DNA of 57,162 bases from Candidatus Mailhella merdavium (GCA_019119045.1 DWXS01000022.1:1-57162), one strand, 5' to 3'; shown: positions 44,996-55,146, counted from the first letter of the stretch. Made by a program: numbers and translations. The notes: a model not told the origin generated them from the sequence alone.

Positions 44996-46366
44996 ATGAA
45001 AAATACATACCGTTCTGTCGTTCCCGCTTTTATTGTGGCCTGTGCATTCGCCCTCGCCGGATGCACCGTTTCCGTACCCCGCCCCGAACTCGTCTATGAG
45101 ACAAGTACGGTTCGCGATCTGACGACGTTTCCCCAGAATCTCATGATATTTGCCGATCGCGCAGGACGGGACAGGCAGCTGCTTCCTCCCGGAAAATCCG
45201 TCGAACTGGCCGCGCTGTATAAAAAACGCTTCTTTGCCGCATGGAACCAGAGCCGCCCCGGCAAGGGCAATGTGGAATACATGCGCGCCATGCTGAACCG
45301 CAGCGGCGTAAAGCGCGGCTTTGCGGAAAATTTCCAGCCCTGGAGCAGTGCGCGCTGGTCCGCCATGCGGGAAAATGCCGATATCGGCGCCATGCCCTCA
45401 CTGCGCAGACCGGCCGTCACCGTATGTCATACCAGCCTGCGGCTGCTGCCCACGGAACGCCCCCAGCTGTCCAATCCGGCCGCTCCCGGGCAGTCCTTCC
45501 CCTTCGACGAAGCCCAGCAGACAGCTCTGCATGTCGGTACGCCCCTGATCCTGCTGCATGTCACCCGCGACGGCGCATGGTACTATGCGGAAAGCGGTGT
45601 CGCCTGCGGCTGGGTGCGCGCCATGGATGTGGCCGCCGTCGACGAAAACTTCCGCAATACATGGAAAGAGGCCACGCTCGCTGTCTGTCATGATGACGGC
45701 GTTGCCCTGAAAGACGAATCCGGACATTTTCTGGCTCATGCAGACATAGGAACGGTTCTCCCTCTTGCCCGGCAGGACGGAGAAAGCGGCGTGCTGGTCC
45801 CCGCCAGGGACAGAAACGGCAATGCCTATATTGCACGCGCCAGGGTAAGCGCCTCTGCTTTCCGTTCCATGCCCCAGCCCCTGACTCCGGGACGTGTGGC
45901 CGAACTCGGCAACCGCATGATGGGGCAGTCCTACGGCTGGGGAGGGCTGTACGGCGATCGCGACTGCTCTTCCACACTACGGGATCTGTTTGCCCCGTTC
46001 GGCCTCTGGCTTCCGCGCAATTCCGCGGCGCAGGCCGGGTCAGGACAACAGATAAAACTTCAGGATCTTTCTCCTGAAAAGAAAGAACGCCTTATTCTGG
46101 ACGAAGGAATTCCTTTCCTTTCCCTGATTCAGCTGCCCGGCCACATAGGCCTGTATATCGGTTCATACAACGGTCAGGCCGCCTTTTTCCACAACCTCTG
46201 GGGCCTGCGTACCGCTCCCTCTCCTGCCACGGGAGGCTGGTCCGGGCGTCATATTCTGGGCAGAGCTGTGGTTACCTCGCTCCGCCCCGGAGCGGAACTG
46301 CCCGATATTGATGAAAACGCTCTCCTCATACACCGGATGCGCGTTCTGACCATTCTGGGTCGCTGA
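44996..46366 (+). CDS. SH3/NlpC-P60 cell-wall endopeptidase lipoprotein
   Basis: A 456-residue lipoprotein: signal MKNTYRSVVPAFIVACAFAL with lipobox ALAGC, lipidated Cys23. After an N-terminal helical domain come two SH3-like regions (about 140-290) and a C-terminal NlpC/P60 domain. Catalytic Cys324 lies in GDRDCSSTL, His383 in LPGHIGLYIG, third polar residue near FFHNLWG. This layout is that of the Desulfovibrio vulgaris SH3-NlpC/P60 enzyme of known structure, which cleaves gamma-D-Glu-diamino acid bonds in peptidoglycan stems. It probably acts in muropeptide recycling or remodelling at the envelope. No good ribosome binding site is visible. Confidence 0.88.
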   Translation: MKNTYRSVVPAFIVACAFALAGCTVSVPRPELVYETSTVRDLTTFPQNLMIFADRAGRDRQLLPPGKSVELAALYKKRFFAAWNQSRPGKGNVEYMRAMLNRSGVKRGFAENFQPWSSARWSAMRENADIGAMPSLRRPAVTVCHTSLRLLPTERPQLSNPAAPGQSFPFDEAQQTALHVGTPLILLHVTRDGAWYYAESGVACGWVRAMDVAAVDENFRNTWKEATLAVCHDDGVALKDESGHFLAHADIGTVLPLARQDGESGVLVPARDRNGNAYIARARVSASAFRSMPQPLTPGRVAELGNRMMGQSYGWGGLYGDRDCSSTLRDLFAPFGLWLPRNSAAQAGSGQQIKLQDLSPEKKERLILDEGIPFLSLIQLPGHIGLYIGSYNGQAAFFHNLWGLRTAPSPATGGWSGRHILGRAVVTSLRPGAELPDIDENALLIHRMRVLTILGR

Positions 46367-46928
46367 ATCTGCATACAACTTTTTCCTGCGGCAATATTAT
46401 TCCGAACAGTTCCACAACTGTATCAAAACAGATAATAATCAAAACCGCCTGCAAAGCGGGTAGTTTTCTGTTTCGCACCTTGGGCACTCGACCGGCTCAT
46501 GTTCAGACAAAGCCGGAGGGCTGTAGTGCAAGAAATTGCAGTACAGCCCTCCGGCTTCCGCATACGGGACATGGAAAAAGAGTTTGCCCTTCTGTGCAAA
46601 AGATATACATCCTGTACCGGCATTTCACTCCATTAAAGAAGCATCCTGCTGCTTTCACGAAATTTTCAGTGAAAGCCGGAATACGCATAGAGTATAATGA
46701 ACAAATTTCCTGACTGTTCCTACCCGGAGCATCGACAGGCTCTTTTGTCCGTACCTGTTGCATCTCCATTGCGTTGCTTATGGCTATCAGCTTTTCCGCC
46801 TTTCTCCGTTCTCCAATGCGTCTTTCTCAACTGCAAGCCGATATACTGCGCATATCCCTGCGCTCGACGCGCCATTAACTATCTTCCGCCAAGTGCCGAA
46901 TCTTGTTTCAGCTTCCCTGATCCGGGTT
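46367..46928. other. Intergenic region with hairpins and a possible promoter
   Basis: About 560 bases without a supported gene. Besides the large hairpin at 46510-46557 it holds a dyad CTTTCAC/GTGAAAG (46652-46675) and a perfect -10 hexamer TATAAT (46693-46698) on the plus strand with no clear -35. A small RNA reading rightwards is conceivable. Short open frames here lack ribosome binding sites. Confidence 0.35.
46510..46557. repeat. Long near-perfect intergenic hairpin
   Basis: Arms of 22 bases, starting AAGCCGGAGGGCTGTA and ending TACAGCCCTCCGGCTT, around GAAA, with a single G/G mismatch. It lies about 140 bases past the lipoprotein stop. It has no T run on either side, so it is more like a REP-type or RNA-stabilising element than a standard terminator. 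Confidence 0.6.
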
Positions 46929-47447
46929 TCAATGCCGGTTCCAGGGCATACGCGACAGCAACAAGCCAAGCCCGCAGAATCCGGTCACACCGGCAAAGAT
47001 GAGTCCCGCTCCGATGAAAGCGGAAAGCCAGTACATGGGATACCAGATGAAGCTGCCCAAAATACCAATCAGCACCAGACTTCCCGCTCCAATCTGAATC
47101 TGCCGGAACAGCGGGAAAGAAGCATTGCCGCGCTCCACGGGCAGTCCCTCCTTCTCCCACCCGGAAAGCCCTCCTTCAATCTGAAAAGCCTGCACGTTAC
47201 CCGCAGCACGCTCGAGAAGATCCGAGGACTTTGTCGTACGATTGCCGGAGCGACAGAAAAAAATGATGGGCTTGTCCTTTGTCTCGCAGTCATTCACATT
47301 CTGCGTGGCAATGGCCGAAAGAGGAATCAGCCGGGAACCGGGTATGAATTTTTCAGCATATTCCGAACTTTCCCGCACATCGACAAGACGGGCTTCTCCA
47401 TTCTGAACCATTTCAAAAGCGCGCTTCGGAGGAAGGGAAGGAAGCAT
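46929..47447 (-). CDS. Membrane rhodanese (YgaP-like, rhodanese + DUF2892)
   Basis: A 172-residue protein. Residues 1-115 are a rhodanese domain: LVDVRESSEYAEKFIPGSRL and the active Cys65 in IIFFCRSGNRT, followed by QIEGGLSGWEKEGLPV. Residues 120-170 form a two-helix membrane hairpin (GSLVLIGILGSFIWYPMYWL, GAGLIFAGVTGFCGLGLLL) of the DUF2892 type, as in E. coli YgaP. It transfers sulfane sulfur or carries persulfide near the membrane. AAGGAG lies seven bases before the ATG; the longer frame to 47564 has no support. Confidence 0.9.
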   Translation of the reverse strand: MLPSLPPKRAFEMVQNGEARLVDVRESSEYAEKFIPGSRLIPLSAIATQNVNDCETKDKPIIFFCRSGNRTTKSSDLLERAAGNVQAFQIEGGLSGWEKEGLPVERGNASFPLFRQIQIGAGSLVLIGILGSFIWYPMYWLSAFIGAGLIFAGVTGFCGLGLLLSRMPWNRH

Positions 47448-47740
47448 AATAAAACTCCTTTTTGAGTGCGGTATATCACCACGACCCGCCGAGCGCAATG
47501 AAGGAAAAAATTTATCCTCTGTTCCCGCTGATATTGAGGGCATCTGATAGAAGAAAGCATTCATCTTTTCATGTCCATTAGGAAGCTCCCTGATTCCAGA
47601 ATACGCCTCGAAATATTATCTCTGCTGTCGGCCCATCAGCCCCCTGATTTCAATTCAAGTGATATGGATTTTTCGAAATCCGGCTCTGAAATCTGCCCGC
47701 ACGCTCTGCCGAACCCGCTAGGAAGAATTCCGGCAACACG

Positions 47741-47774
47741 AAAAAGGGCTTACAGAGAAACTCTGCAAGCCCTT
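47741..47774 (-). terminator. Intrinsic terminator after tRNA-Lys(CUU)
   Basis: On the minus strand, AAGGGCTTGCAGAG pairs with CTCTGTAAGCCCTT around a three-base loop, with one G-U pair, then TTTC. It lies 10 bases beyond the tRNA 3' end. Confidence 0.8.
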
Positions 47775-47783
47775 GATTTCTTC

Positions 47784-47859
<76 letters not shown>

Positions 47860-47950
47860 GTTCAGCCCGATTCGCCAAGAACCAGTGCTGCACAACAAAA
47901 AGCACTATGTCCTTTTTTGCGAATCCTGTCAAGTTTTATAACAGGAATCT

Positions 47951-50026
47951 TCAGGCTTTTTTCGTGATCAGGCTCTCAGCAAGGCTTGCCGGAACCTTCT
48001 CATAATGATCAAACTGCATGGTGAAGGTTGCGCGACCCTGCGTACGGGAACGCAGGTCCGTGGCGTAACCGAACATTTCCGACAGCGGAACCTGAGCGCG
48101 GATAACCTGCGCGCCGGCGCGAGCTTCCATGGACTGCACCTTGCCGCGCCGTCCGTTCAGATCGCCCATAACATCGCCGAGGTAATCGTCAGGAGTAACG
48201 ACTTCCACGTCCATAATCGGTTCAAGCAGCACGGGGCTGGCTTTCTGCATGGCATCCTTAATAGCCATACTACCGGTGACGTAGAAGGCCTGTTCGGAAG
48301 AGTCCACATCATGGTAGGAACCGAACACCAGATTGACTTTCACGTCCACCACGGGGAAACCGGCCAGTACGCCGGACTTCAGGGCATCCTGAATACCTTT
48401 GTCGATAGCCGGGATATATTCCTTCGGAATCACACCGCCGGTAATGGAGTTGATGAACTCGTAGCCCTTGCCGGGATTCGGTTCCACCTCGATGACCGCA
48501 TGACCGTACTGTCCGCGACCACCCGACTGCTTGACGTGCTTGGTATCAGACTTCGAAGGCTTGGTGATGGTTTCGCGATAGGCCACCTGAGGTTTACCGA
48601 CATTGGCATTGACGCCGAATTCACGGGTCAGACGGTCCACAATGATTTCAAGATGGAGTTCGCCCATGCCAGCAATAAGCGTCTGTCCGGTTTCTTCATT
48701 GCCCTTCACGCGGAAAGAGGGGTCTTCCTTGGCGAGCTTGTTCAGGGCAGCAGACAGAGCGTCACGGTCGGCCTTGGTCTTGGGCTCAATGGCCACTTCA
48801 ATGACCGGTTCCGGAATATCAAGAGATTCCAGAACAACCGGACGCTTTTCATCGCACAGCGTATCCCCGGTGGAAACCTGCTTCAAACCGACAAGAGCAA
48901 CGATATCGCCCGCGCCAGCCCACTTGATTTCTTCACGCTTATTGGCGTGCATGCGCAGGATACGTCCGACACGTTCATTTTTCCCGGTATTGGCATTCAG
49001 CACGGTCATACCGGACTCAACAAAACCGGAATACAGGCGGAAGAAGGCCAGATGTCCGATATAAGGGTCTGCGGCCAGCTTGAATACCAGACCTGCAAGG
49101 GGTTCGCTGTCCTTACAGTGACAGGTGATGATTTCTTCTTCATTCCCCGGCGCATGTCCGGTCATTTGAGGAATATCCAGAGGAGAAGGAAGATAGCGAA
49201 CAACGGCGTCGAGCAGGGGCTGCACGCCCATGTTGCGGAAGGCGGAGCCGCACACCACAGGCACAATTGCCTGAGAAATGGTGGCCTTACGTACACAGGA
49301 AATGATTTCCTCTTCGGAAAGGGTGCCGTTTTCCAGATAACGGTTGAGGAGTTCTTCGTCCTCTTCCGCCACGGCTTCCATCATTTCCATGCGCTTTTCA
49401 TTATAAAGTTCTTCCATGTCCGCCGGGATGTCTTCTTCCCAGAACTCGGCGCCCTTGGTTTCCTTATTGAACTTGATCGCCTTGCCCGTCACCAGGTCGA
49501 CCACACCTTCAAAATGATCTTCGGCACCGATGGGGAGCTGAAGCATAATGGGTTTGGCCTTCAGGCGTTCATGGATCATATCCACAGCACGGAAGAAGTT
49601 CGCGCCGATGCGATCCATCTTATTAATGAAACAGATGCGGGGCACACCATAGCGGTTGGCCTGACGCCACACGGTTTCGGACTGGGGTTCCACGCCCGCG
49701 ACGGCATCGAAAACAGCCACGGCGCCATCAAGCACGCGCAGGGAACGTTCGACTTCAATGGTGAAGTCCACGTGTCCGGGAGTGTCGATGATGTTGATGG
49801 TATAGCCCTTCCACTGGCAGTGCGTAGCGGCGGAAGTAATGGTGATACCGCGTTCCTGCTCCTGTTCCATCCAGTCCATGGTGGCGGAGCCGTCATGGGT
49901 TTCGCCGATCTTGTGCGATACACCGGTATAGAAAAGGATGCGTTCGGTAGTGGTGGTCTTGCCGGCGTCAATATGGGCCATAATGCCGATATTGCGCAGT
50001 TTGTCGAGAGGGAACGTACGGGACAT
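47951..50026 (-). CDS. fusA: Elongation factor G
   Basis: A 691-residue translational GTPase that drives translocation. G motifs: [35 protein letters not shown]. Domains II-V are complete ([38 protein letters not shown], ending [18 protein letters not shown]). It starts eight bases after the rpsG stop and is the last gene of the str operon here; no tuf follows, the tRNA-Lys(CUU) lies next. Confidence 0.99.
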   Translation of the reverse strand: MSRTFPLDKLRNIGIMAHIDAGKTTTTERILFYTGVSHKIGETHDGSATMDWMEQEQERGITITSAATHCQWKGYTINIIDTPGHVDFTIEVERSLRVLDGAVAVFDAVAGVEPQSETVWRQANRYGVPRICFINKMDRIGANFFRAVDMIHERLKAKPIMLQLPIGAEDHFEGVVDLVTGKAIKFNKETKGAEFWEEDIPADMEELYNEKRMEMMEAVAEEDEELLNRYLENGTLSEEEIISCVRKATISQAIVPVVCGSAFRNMGVQPLLDAVVRYLPSPLDIPQMTGHAPGNEEEIITCHCKDSEPLAGLVFKLAADPYIGHLAFFRLYSGFVESGMTVLNANTGKNERVGRILRMHANKREEIKWAGAGDIVALVGLKQVSTGDTLCDEKRPVVLESLDIPEPVIEVAIEPKTKADRDALSAALNKLAKEDPSFRVKGNEETGQTLIAGMGELHLEIIVDRLTREFGVNANVGKPQVAYRETITKPSKSDTKHVKQSGGRGQYGHAVIEVEPNPGKGYEFINSITGGVIPKEYIPAIDKGIQDALKSGVLAGFPVVDVKVNLVFGSYHDVDSSEQAFYVTGSMAIKDAMQKASPVLLEPIMDVEVVTPDDYLGDVMGDLNGRRGKVQSMEARAGAQVIRAQVPLSEMFGYATDLRSRTQGRATFTMQFDHYEKVPASLAESLITKKA

Positions 50027-50034
50027 AGTATGAC

Positions 50035-50505
50035 CTACCAGCGGTAATGCGCAAAGGCCTTGTTGGCTTCGGCCATGCGGTGAGTATCTTCCTTCTTCTT
50101 CACAGCACCGCCGCGACCGTTGAAGGCATCAAGCAGTTCGGCAGAGAGCTTGTTCACCATCCCCTTTTCACCGCGAGAGCGCGCGTAGGTGATGAGCCAA
50201 CGAAGAGCAAGAGAAATTTGACGTTCCTGCCGCACTTCCATGGGAACCTGATAGGTAGCGCCGCCAACGCGGCGGGACTTCACTTCAAGATGCGGCTTGA
50301 CGTTGTCAAGGGCCTTTTCGAAGGCGCGCAGAGCGTCTTCACCCGACTTTTCCGCCAGATTTTCCAGCGCACGATATACGATGGTTTCCGCGGGACCCTT
50401 CTTTCCGTCATACATGAGCCGGTTTACGAACCGAGCTACAAGACTGCTGTTGTACACCGGATCGGGCAGGATTTTCCTGTTGGATACGATACCTTTACGG
50501 GGCAT
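50035..50505 (-). CDS. rpsG: 30S ribosomal protein S7
   Basis: A 156-residue primary 16S rRNA-binding protein of the 30S head. Starts [20 protein letters not shown]; conserved [12 protein letters not shown]-like block seen as [20 protein letters not shown], and [19 protein letters not shown] precedes the ATG at 50505; the frame is open to 50538. In E. coli S7 represses its own operon by binding the rpsL-rpsG gap, and a strong hairpin lies in that gap here. Confidence 0.99.
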   Translation of the reverse strand: MPRKGIVSNRKILPDPVYNSSLVARFVNRLMYDGKKGPAETIVYRALENLAEKSGEDALRAFEKALDNVKPHLEVKSRRVGGATYQVPMEVRQERQISLALRWLITYARSRGEKGMVNKLSAELLDAFNGRGGAVKKKEDTHRMAEANKAFAHYRW

Positions 50506-50642
50506 GGTGATTCCTCCGTGAGGTTTCTGAACGAGCAATTTCCGGAACCACCGGAAATGCAGCCATTCTTGTTGATATTACTCCCCGCAGCGGCGGGGCC
50601 GACACTTTCCAGGCTGTGCCTCTCCCTTGTGAACACGTCAAA

Positions 50643-50677
50643 ACGCATGGCGTCCACAAAACCAGGACGCCATGCGT
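50643..50677 (-). promoter_or_regulatory. Hairpin in the rpsL-rpsG gap
   Basis: Perfect 13-bp stem: ACGCATGGCGTCC (50643-50655) and GGACGCCATGCGT (50665-50677) with a nine-base loop, followed on the minus strand by TTTTG. It lies 38 bases after the rpsL stop. It may be an attenuator or part of an S7 binding site. A second small dyad (CCCCGC/GCGGGG) is found near 50584-50599. Confidence 0.5.
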
Positions 50678-50715
50678 AAACGTCATATCACAAATGGAGA
50701 AACGCGCACACGCAA

Positions 50716-51090
50716 TCAGGACTTCGGACGCTTCGCGCCGTACTTGGAACGACGCTGACGGCGATCCGCCACGCCGGAGGTATCCAGCGTACCACGGACG
50801 ATGTGGTAACGGACACCGGGCAAGTCCTTCACGCGGCCGCCACGGATAAGAACCACGGAGTGTTCCTGCAGATTGTGGCCTTCACCGGGGATATAGGCCG
50901 ATACTTCGATTCCGTTGGTCAGACGAACGCGGGCCACCTTACGTAAAGCCGAGTTAGGCTTCTTGGGGGTGGTGGTGTACACACGGGTACACACGCCGCG
51001 ACGCTGCGGACAAGCCTGCAGGGCCGGGGTCTTCTTCCGCTTCACAACCTTTTTCCGCTCGATGCGGATAAGCTGGTTGATAGTGGGCAT
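50716..51090 (-). CDS. rpsL: 30S ribosomal protein S12
   Basis: A 124-residue decoding-centre protein. [20 protein letters not shown], the loop [18 protein letters not shown] and [20 protein letters not shown] are all conserved. The lysines in TPKKPNS and GGRVKDLPG that govern streptomycin response are the wild-type residues. GAGG precedes the ATG. First gene of the rpsL-rpsG-fusA operon. Confidence 0.99.
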   Translation of the reverse strand: MPTINQLIRIERKKVVKRKKTPALQACPQRRGVCTRVYTTTPKKPNSALRKVARVRLTNGIEVSAYIPGEGHNLQEHSVVLIRGGRVKDLPGVRYHIVRGTLDTSGVADRRQRRSKYGAKRPKS

Positions 51091-51306
51091 GAGGTTCCTC
51101 CAAAAAATTTAAAAACACATTTCTGATCGAACCGTCCGATCAAAGAGTCTTACTTAGACCTGCTCATAACGCATGTCAAGAAAAAAGATATACAAAGGCA
51201 ACGGCTCCGCGCCCTTTATCACCTCTTCAGGAGTACTGCCGAACACGACTGCTCCTCTATCGGATATCGGCCGTGACATCATGAACAATAAAATATCCCG
51301 CGGCCA

Positions 51307-52158
51307 TTATTCCTCTACTGCCACATCTTCCTGATGCTCTTCTTTTCCGAGGCGACGGGCACAAACTTTATGGATCTGCTTGGCGTCGGCGTCCGTCACG
51401 GTAAAATGCCAGCCGGCAAGTTCAAAGGTCTCATCCTGCTGGGGGACATGTCCGGCGGCCAGGCTCAGATAACCGCCGAGCGTATCTACCTCATCCGATT
51501 CCAGCTCTATTCCGAGCGGGGCAAGATCTTCAAGATAGGCTCGACCGGAAATTTCGAACTCCCCTTCCCCAATCTGCCGGAAATCCTCCTCCCGCGGAGC
51601 GTCATGTTCGTCTTCGATGTCCCCTACAATAACTTCGAGCAGATCCTCGATGGTCACAAGGCCTGAAGTACCTCCATATTCATCCACCACAATAGCCAGA
51701 TGATTTTTCCGTGCGCGGAATTCCTGCAGCAGTTCACTGGAAATTTTCGTCTCCGGCACAAAGAAAGGAGGACGCATAATACGATCCACCGATACATCAT
51801 GTCCTTCCGGATGCACCAGATACTCGAGGGTATCCTTGGCATAAGCTATACCGATGATGTTATCTCTGGTGCCGTTATACACAGGCAGACGGGAATGACC
51901 GGTTTCGGTAATGGCACGTGCAACCTCGACGACGGAAGTTCCCGACGCAACGCAATCGATATCGGTTCGAGGAGTCATGATGTCCTGTACCTGAAGTTCA
52001 TCCAGCGTCAGGATGGAAAGCAGCATGGAACCTTCCTCGGCTTTCAGCTCGCCGTCATCGCGCGCCTCCTTGATGACCTGCTCAAGATGGTCTTCGTTTC
52101 TGCCACTGAAGCGGGAAAAAAGCCGTGACCACATACTGCCGTGGGAATCAGCGTCCAA
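51307..52158 (-). CDS. CBS-domain/CorC-type transporter-associated protein
   Basis: About 283 residues. After a short N-terminus ([20 protein letters not shown]) come the anchor [20 protein letters not shown], two CBS domains ([40 protein letters not shown]) and a C-terminal CorC_HlyC domain ([34 protein letters not shown]). There is no DUF21 membrane domain, so it is the soluble CorC/YbeX form linked to Mg/Co efflux and ribosome stress. A TTG at 52158 with AGGAG six bases upstream is preferred; an ATG at 52134 is the alternative. The TTG lies inside the end of the PilZ gene. Confidence 0.85.
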   Translation of the reverse strand: MDADSHGSMWSRLFSRFSGRNEDHLEQVIKEARDDGELKAEEGSMLLSILTLDELQVQDIMTPRTDIDCVASGTSVVEVARAITETGHSRLPVYNGTRDNIIGIAYAKDTLEYLVHPEGHDVSVDRIMRPPFFVPETKISSELLQEFRARKNHLAIVVDEYGGTSGLVTIEDLLEVIVGDIEDEHDAPREEDFRQIGEGEFEISGRAYLEDLAPLGIELESDEVDTLGGYLSLAAGHVPQQDETFELAGWHFTVTDADAKQIHKVCARRLGKEEHQEDVAVEE

Positions 52159-53575
52159 GTGATGCTCCTGGGGTTTGAAGGTTGAAAAAGCGGGGACTGA
52201 TCCGACGCTGTGCCGCCATATCGCGCAAAACCCAGCGTAACAGCGGGGGAACCTCCCCGTCCGCCGCAACGGGTCGCCATGCCAGTTCCTTACGGAAGTT
52301 GCTCCCCTGCCCCCAGGGGCTCCAGGCTTCCAATGCATAACCAAGCACGGCATGAGACCGACGAACACCGTCGGCGTGTCCGGTGACGTGACGCAGAGAA
52401 CAGGCCAACCACAGGGTCAGCGGCGAACGCATCCTCTGCCGGAGAGACAACAACAAAACGCCGGACTGCGGTGCGGCTGCTGCAATTTCACGGCGTACGG
52501 CAATGCCCACGCCGGACGCGGAAAGATTTTCCAGACGGGCGTTTCCTTCGTTACGGGAGGGATATCCCCAAACAAGAAAAGGCTTACCGGCCGGAGCCTC
52601 CGGCGGAAGAGATGCAAGAACGGGCCAGGGCCAGAAGCCCAGAGCGACATCCTCTTCTTCAGGGACTGTTCTCGGAAAAAGTCTGTGCTGAACCCGCTCC
52701 ACACGCTCAGGGCGACTAAGACTCAGCAGCGTTTCATAGTTGCGTAGATCACCGCCCCGGATTCGACAGAAAAACGAAAACACCAGTTTTTCGGAATGTA
52801 CGCCATATCCTCGATTAAATGTCAGACGGGCATGAACCGGTCGTCCGGCCCAGAACTGCCAGCTTTCATCTTCCAGAGGACTGATTGTCCGTATCACGAG
52901 GCGGGAAGCGTCAACATGCAGACAGCTCCCCCGTAAAGGAAGTACCCCCCGGGCAGAAGACCTTGAAAAGGAGGCCTCCAATTCTTCGGAAAAAGCGGAA
53001 ACAGTAGAGGATGGGGCCGGCATTTCAAACGATCGGTCAGCCTTTTCTCCTCCGATATTATCCAAGGGCGCAGGAGAAAGAAGAATATCCGCGCTGCGCT
53101 CGCAGGCCTGCACGAGAATTTCATCAGCCTGTATCGGCTCCAGACTGAAAGACGACTCTTCCGCCCCGGAAAAAGATACTCTCTGCTGCGCCCTCTTCAG
53201 CCATCCCGACAGGAATCCGGGAAGAACACCGACGGATACGCCTTCTGCTTTCAAACGAAAAGACAGCAGACAAAAGGCAAGAATACCGGTAACTAACAGC
53301 GTTCCCCAGAAAAGGAAGCCCGTCTTCCCGGAAAAATTTTTCCCTGAAGAACAGCCTGCGAGAAGAAGACATGCCGAAACAAGAACAGGCCGAAACAGTA
53401 CGGGGCGTTCCGCAAAAAAACAGCTCAAACAGCAATACGGAGTCGACAGTCTCTGTATGGGTGCTGCCGCACCGCATCGAGTCCGCGTCCCTTCCGCTGA
53501 ATCCGGCATTTCCGCCGCGGCGTAGCGGCGCCGCGGCTTACATCGATGAGGTATGTCTGATGGAGAATTGTCCAT
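52148..53575 (-). CDS. PilZ-domain (c-di-GMP-binding) membrane protein
   Basis: A 475-residue protein. A hydrophobic segment at about 88-106 (WGTLLVTGILAFCLLSF) anchors it; a preceding ACLLLAGC resembles a lipobox but lies 65 residues in. The C-terminal half is a flagellar-brake/YcgR-type module. Its c-di-GMP motif is split between RVERVQHRLFPR (about 291-302) and ENLSASGVGI (about 349-358), the RxxxR and (D/N)xSxxG elements. The start is uncertain; the first ATG has AGGGA upstream, yet the first 60 residues are low-complexity and Cys-rich. It overlaps the downstream CBS gene by 11 bases. Confidence 0.8.
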   Translation of the reverse strand: MDNSPSDIPHRCKPRRRYAAAEMPDSAEGTRTRCGAAAPIQRLSTPYCCLSCFFAERPVLFRPVLVSACLLLAGCSSGKNFSGKTGFLFWGTLLVTGILAFCLLSFRLKAEGVSVGVLPGFLSGWLKRAQQRVSFSGAEESSFSLEPIQADEILVQACERSADILLSPAPLDNIGGEKADRSFEMPAPSSTVSAFSEELEASFSRSSARGVLPLRGSCLHVDASRLVIRTISPLEDESWQFWAGRPVHARLTFNRGYGVHSEKLVFSFFCRIRGGDLRNYETLLSLSRPERVERVQHRLFPRTVPEEEDVALGFWPWPVLASLPPEAPAGKPFLVWGYPSRNEGNARLENLSASGVGIAVRREIAAAAPQSGVLLLSLRQRMRSPLTLWLACSLRHVTGHADGVRRSHAVLGYALEAWSPWGQGSNFRKELAWRPVAADGEVPPLLRWVLRDMAAQRRISPRFFNLQTPGASLGR

Positions 53576-53663
53576 ATTCTTCCCTGAAAATATGGATAAT
53601 CATAGCAGGGCGATCAGATCTTGGCAAGACGCGGCGCCGACGCATCCTTGAACAGAACAGGCT

Positions 53664-55013
53664 CTATATTTTTTTGAGCAGCGCATCAACGACATCAGCA
53701 AAAGCTTTTCTTCCATCAATATACAGCTCTCCGCTTACCAGCAGATTATCAAGCAGCGAAACTCTGCGTCGAGAAGAAATAAGCAGCCCCTGACGAACCT
53801 TTTCGGCCAGATGTTCCAACCCTATATAAAGGCGCTCTCTGTCCGTATATAAGTAATCATACCAGGCATTGGCGCATGTCAGTCTGATGTCCGACGCAAG
53901 CTGCCCGATATTTGCGGCACATTCATAAAAGCAGAGAGCCTGCATCACATCGGTGTTCAGAAAAATCGGCGTATCAACATTCCTTGCCTCCTGCCAGATA
54001 AAACCGAGAATGAGGTTGACACGTTCTTCAAAGCTCCGTTCTCCCAGAGGAGGCAAGACAATCTGCATGGGAATGCGGCGCAAAAATGTGGCAAGCATGC
54101 TTTCCGTCGGATTTTCTGTCGTAGCGCCGATAATCAGGACATTGGCCCTGCGGGGGGCTTTCGCTTCCCCCAGTCTGGAAAAGACACCCTGATCCATGAG
54201 CAGAAAAAGCTTCTCCTGACCTTCCGGATTCAAGCGATGAATTTCATCAAGAAAAAGTATTCCTTCGTGTGCCCGTTCCACCAGTCCCGGCTGATCGCGA
54301 TCCGCCCCCGTATAGGCACCTCTCACATAACCAAAGAGCTGAGACAGCAGCAGCTGAGGGTTATCGGCATAGTTTGCACAATTAAGCGTAATGAATGCAG
54401 CATGTTTCGGCCTTACTCCGCTTTTAAGCGCAAAGTCGTACATACAACGGGCAAACTGACTTTTTCCTGTCCCGGTTGCTCCGGTGATCAGCGTATGTAA
54501 TCCGGCAGGAGGATACAGCATAGCCGCTTTGGCCTGTTTAATAAGAGGAGCGAGGCTATGTTCCGCGCCTATGAGATTGTCGAATGTCGAAGGCTCCCGC
54601 AAACGAAGATAAGGAGTCCCATGTCGAGGACTCCCCTGCCCTTCTGCCTGTTTTCCAGAATCTTCCGAAAAAGCCGGGGAGCGAACCTCTTCTCCCCCGG
54701 ACTTCTCCATTCCTAAAAAAGATAGAAACTCCTGCATGGTAAAATTCGTAACGGAAACCGATCTTCCAAGCAGCGTTTCCAGATGAGAAAGCGAAAGGTA
54801 ATAGGAAGGTCTCCCGCTGATCTTAACCAGCACCCCCGAGCGATACAGCAAATTCAGTTCAGTACTTGCATTGTTGGGAGCAACAGCGGCTTTTTCAGCC
54901 AGAGCACGCAAGGAAAGCGACGCCAGAGCCTCTTTTCCGCCTTCAGGCCTGAAGGCCAGCGTTGCCTCTGTAAGTATCTTCAAGATCTTTGCTGCACGCT
55001 TACGCTCTTTCAT
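53664..55013 (-). CDS. LevR-like sigma-54-dependent activator (short form)
   Basis: About 449 residues. N-terminal winged helix (LSLRALAEKAAVAPNNASTE), then an AAA+ sigma-54 domain: Walker A GATGTGKS (178-185), the loop GYVRGAYTGADRD, Walker B LFLDEIHR (253-260), LRRIPMQIVLPPLGERS. The loop has Tyr in place of Phe of GAFTGA. The helix-turn-helix at the N-terminus and LFGY motif are LevR/ManR traits, but PTS regulatory (PRD/EIIA) domains are missing, so control must differ. ATG at 55013 has AAGGGG upstream. Divergent from the cyclodeaminase gene, which has a -24/-12 promoter. Confidence 0.87.
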   Translation of the reverse strand: MKERKRAAKILKILTEATLAFRPEGGKEALASLSLRALAEKAAVAPNNASTELNLLYRSGVLVKISGRPSYYLSLSHLETLLGRSVSVTNFTMQEFLSFLGMEKSGGEEVRSPAFSEDSGKQAEGQGSPRHGTPYLRLREPSTFDNLIGAEHSLAPLIKQAKAAMLYPPAGLHTLITGATGTGKSQFARCMYDFALKSGVRPKHAAFITLNCANYADNPQLLLSQLFGYVRGAYTGADRDQPGLVERAHEGILFLDEIHRLNPEGQEKLFLLMDQGVFSRLGEAKAPRRANVLIIGATTENPTESMLATFLRRIPMQIVLPPLGERSFEERVNLILGFIWQEARNVDTPIFLNTDVMQALCFYECAANIGQLASDIRLTCANAWYDYLYTDRERLYIGLEHLAEKVRQGLLISSRRRVSLLDNLLVSGELYIDGRKAFADVVDALLKKI

Positions 55014-55034
55014 GAGACCCCTTTTCAAGAATAT

Positions 55035-55047
55035 TCTTATAATAAGA
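55035..55047. promoter_or_regulatory. Palindrome, possible activator binding site
   Basis: TCTTAT-A-ATAAGA, a perfect 6+6 dyad about 100 bases upstream of the -24/-12 promoter, a usual distance for a sigma-54 enhancer. A looser pair, AATCTTTT (55086-55093) and AAAAGATT (55124-55131), lies between. Neither has been tested. Confidence 0.4.
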
Positions 55048-55146
55048 CGATTATATTCTCGACCTTGTAGTGTCAAGGAATATTTAATCTTTTATTTTTC
55101 ATATGATACAGATTTTTATCTAAAAAAGATTCTATTATATACTTTT

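Noticed and set aside
46787-46969. A 60-codon minus-strand frame overlapping the rhodanese end
   Set aside because: Overlaps a better gene and has no ribosome binding site or recognisable family.
48005-50047. A 680-codon open frame antisense to fusA
   Set aside because: Shadow of a highly codon-biased gene; no ribosome binding site and no recognisable domain.
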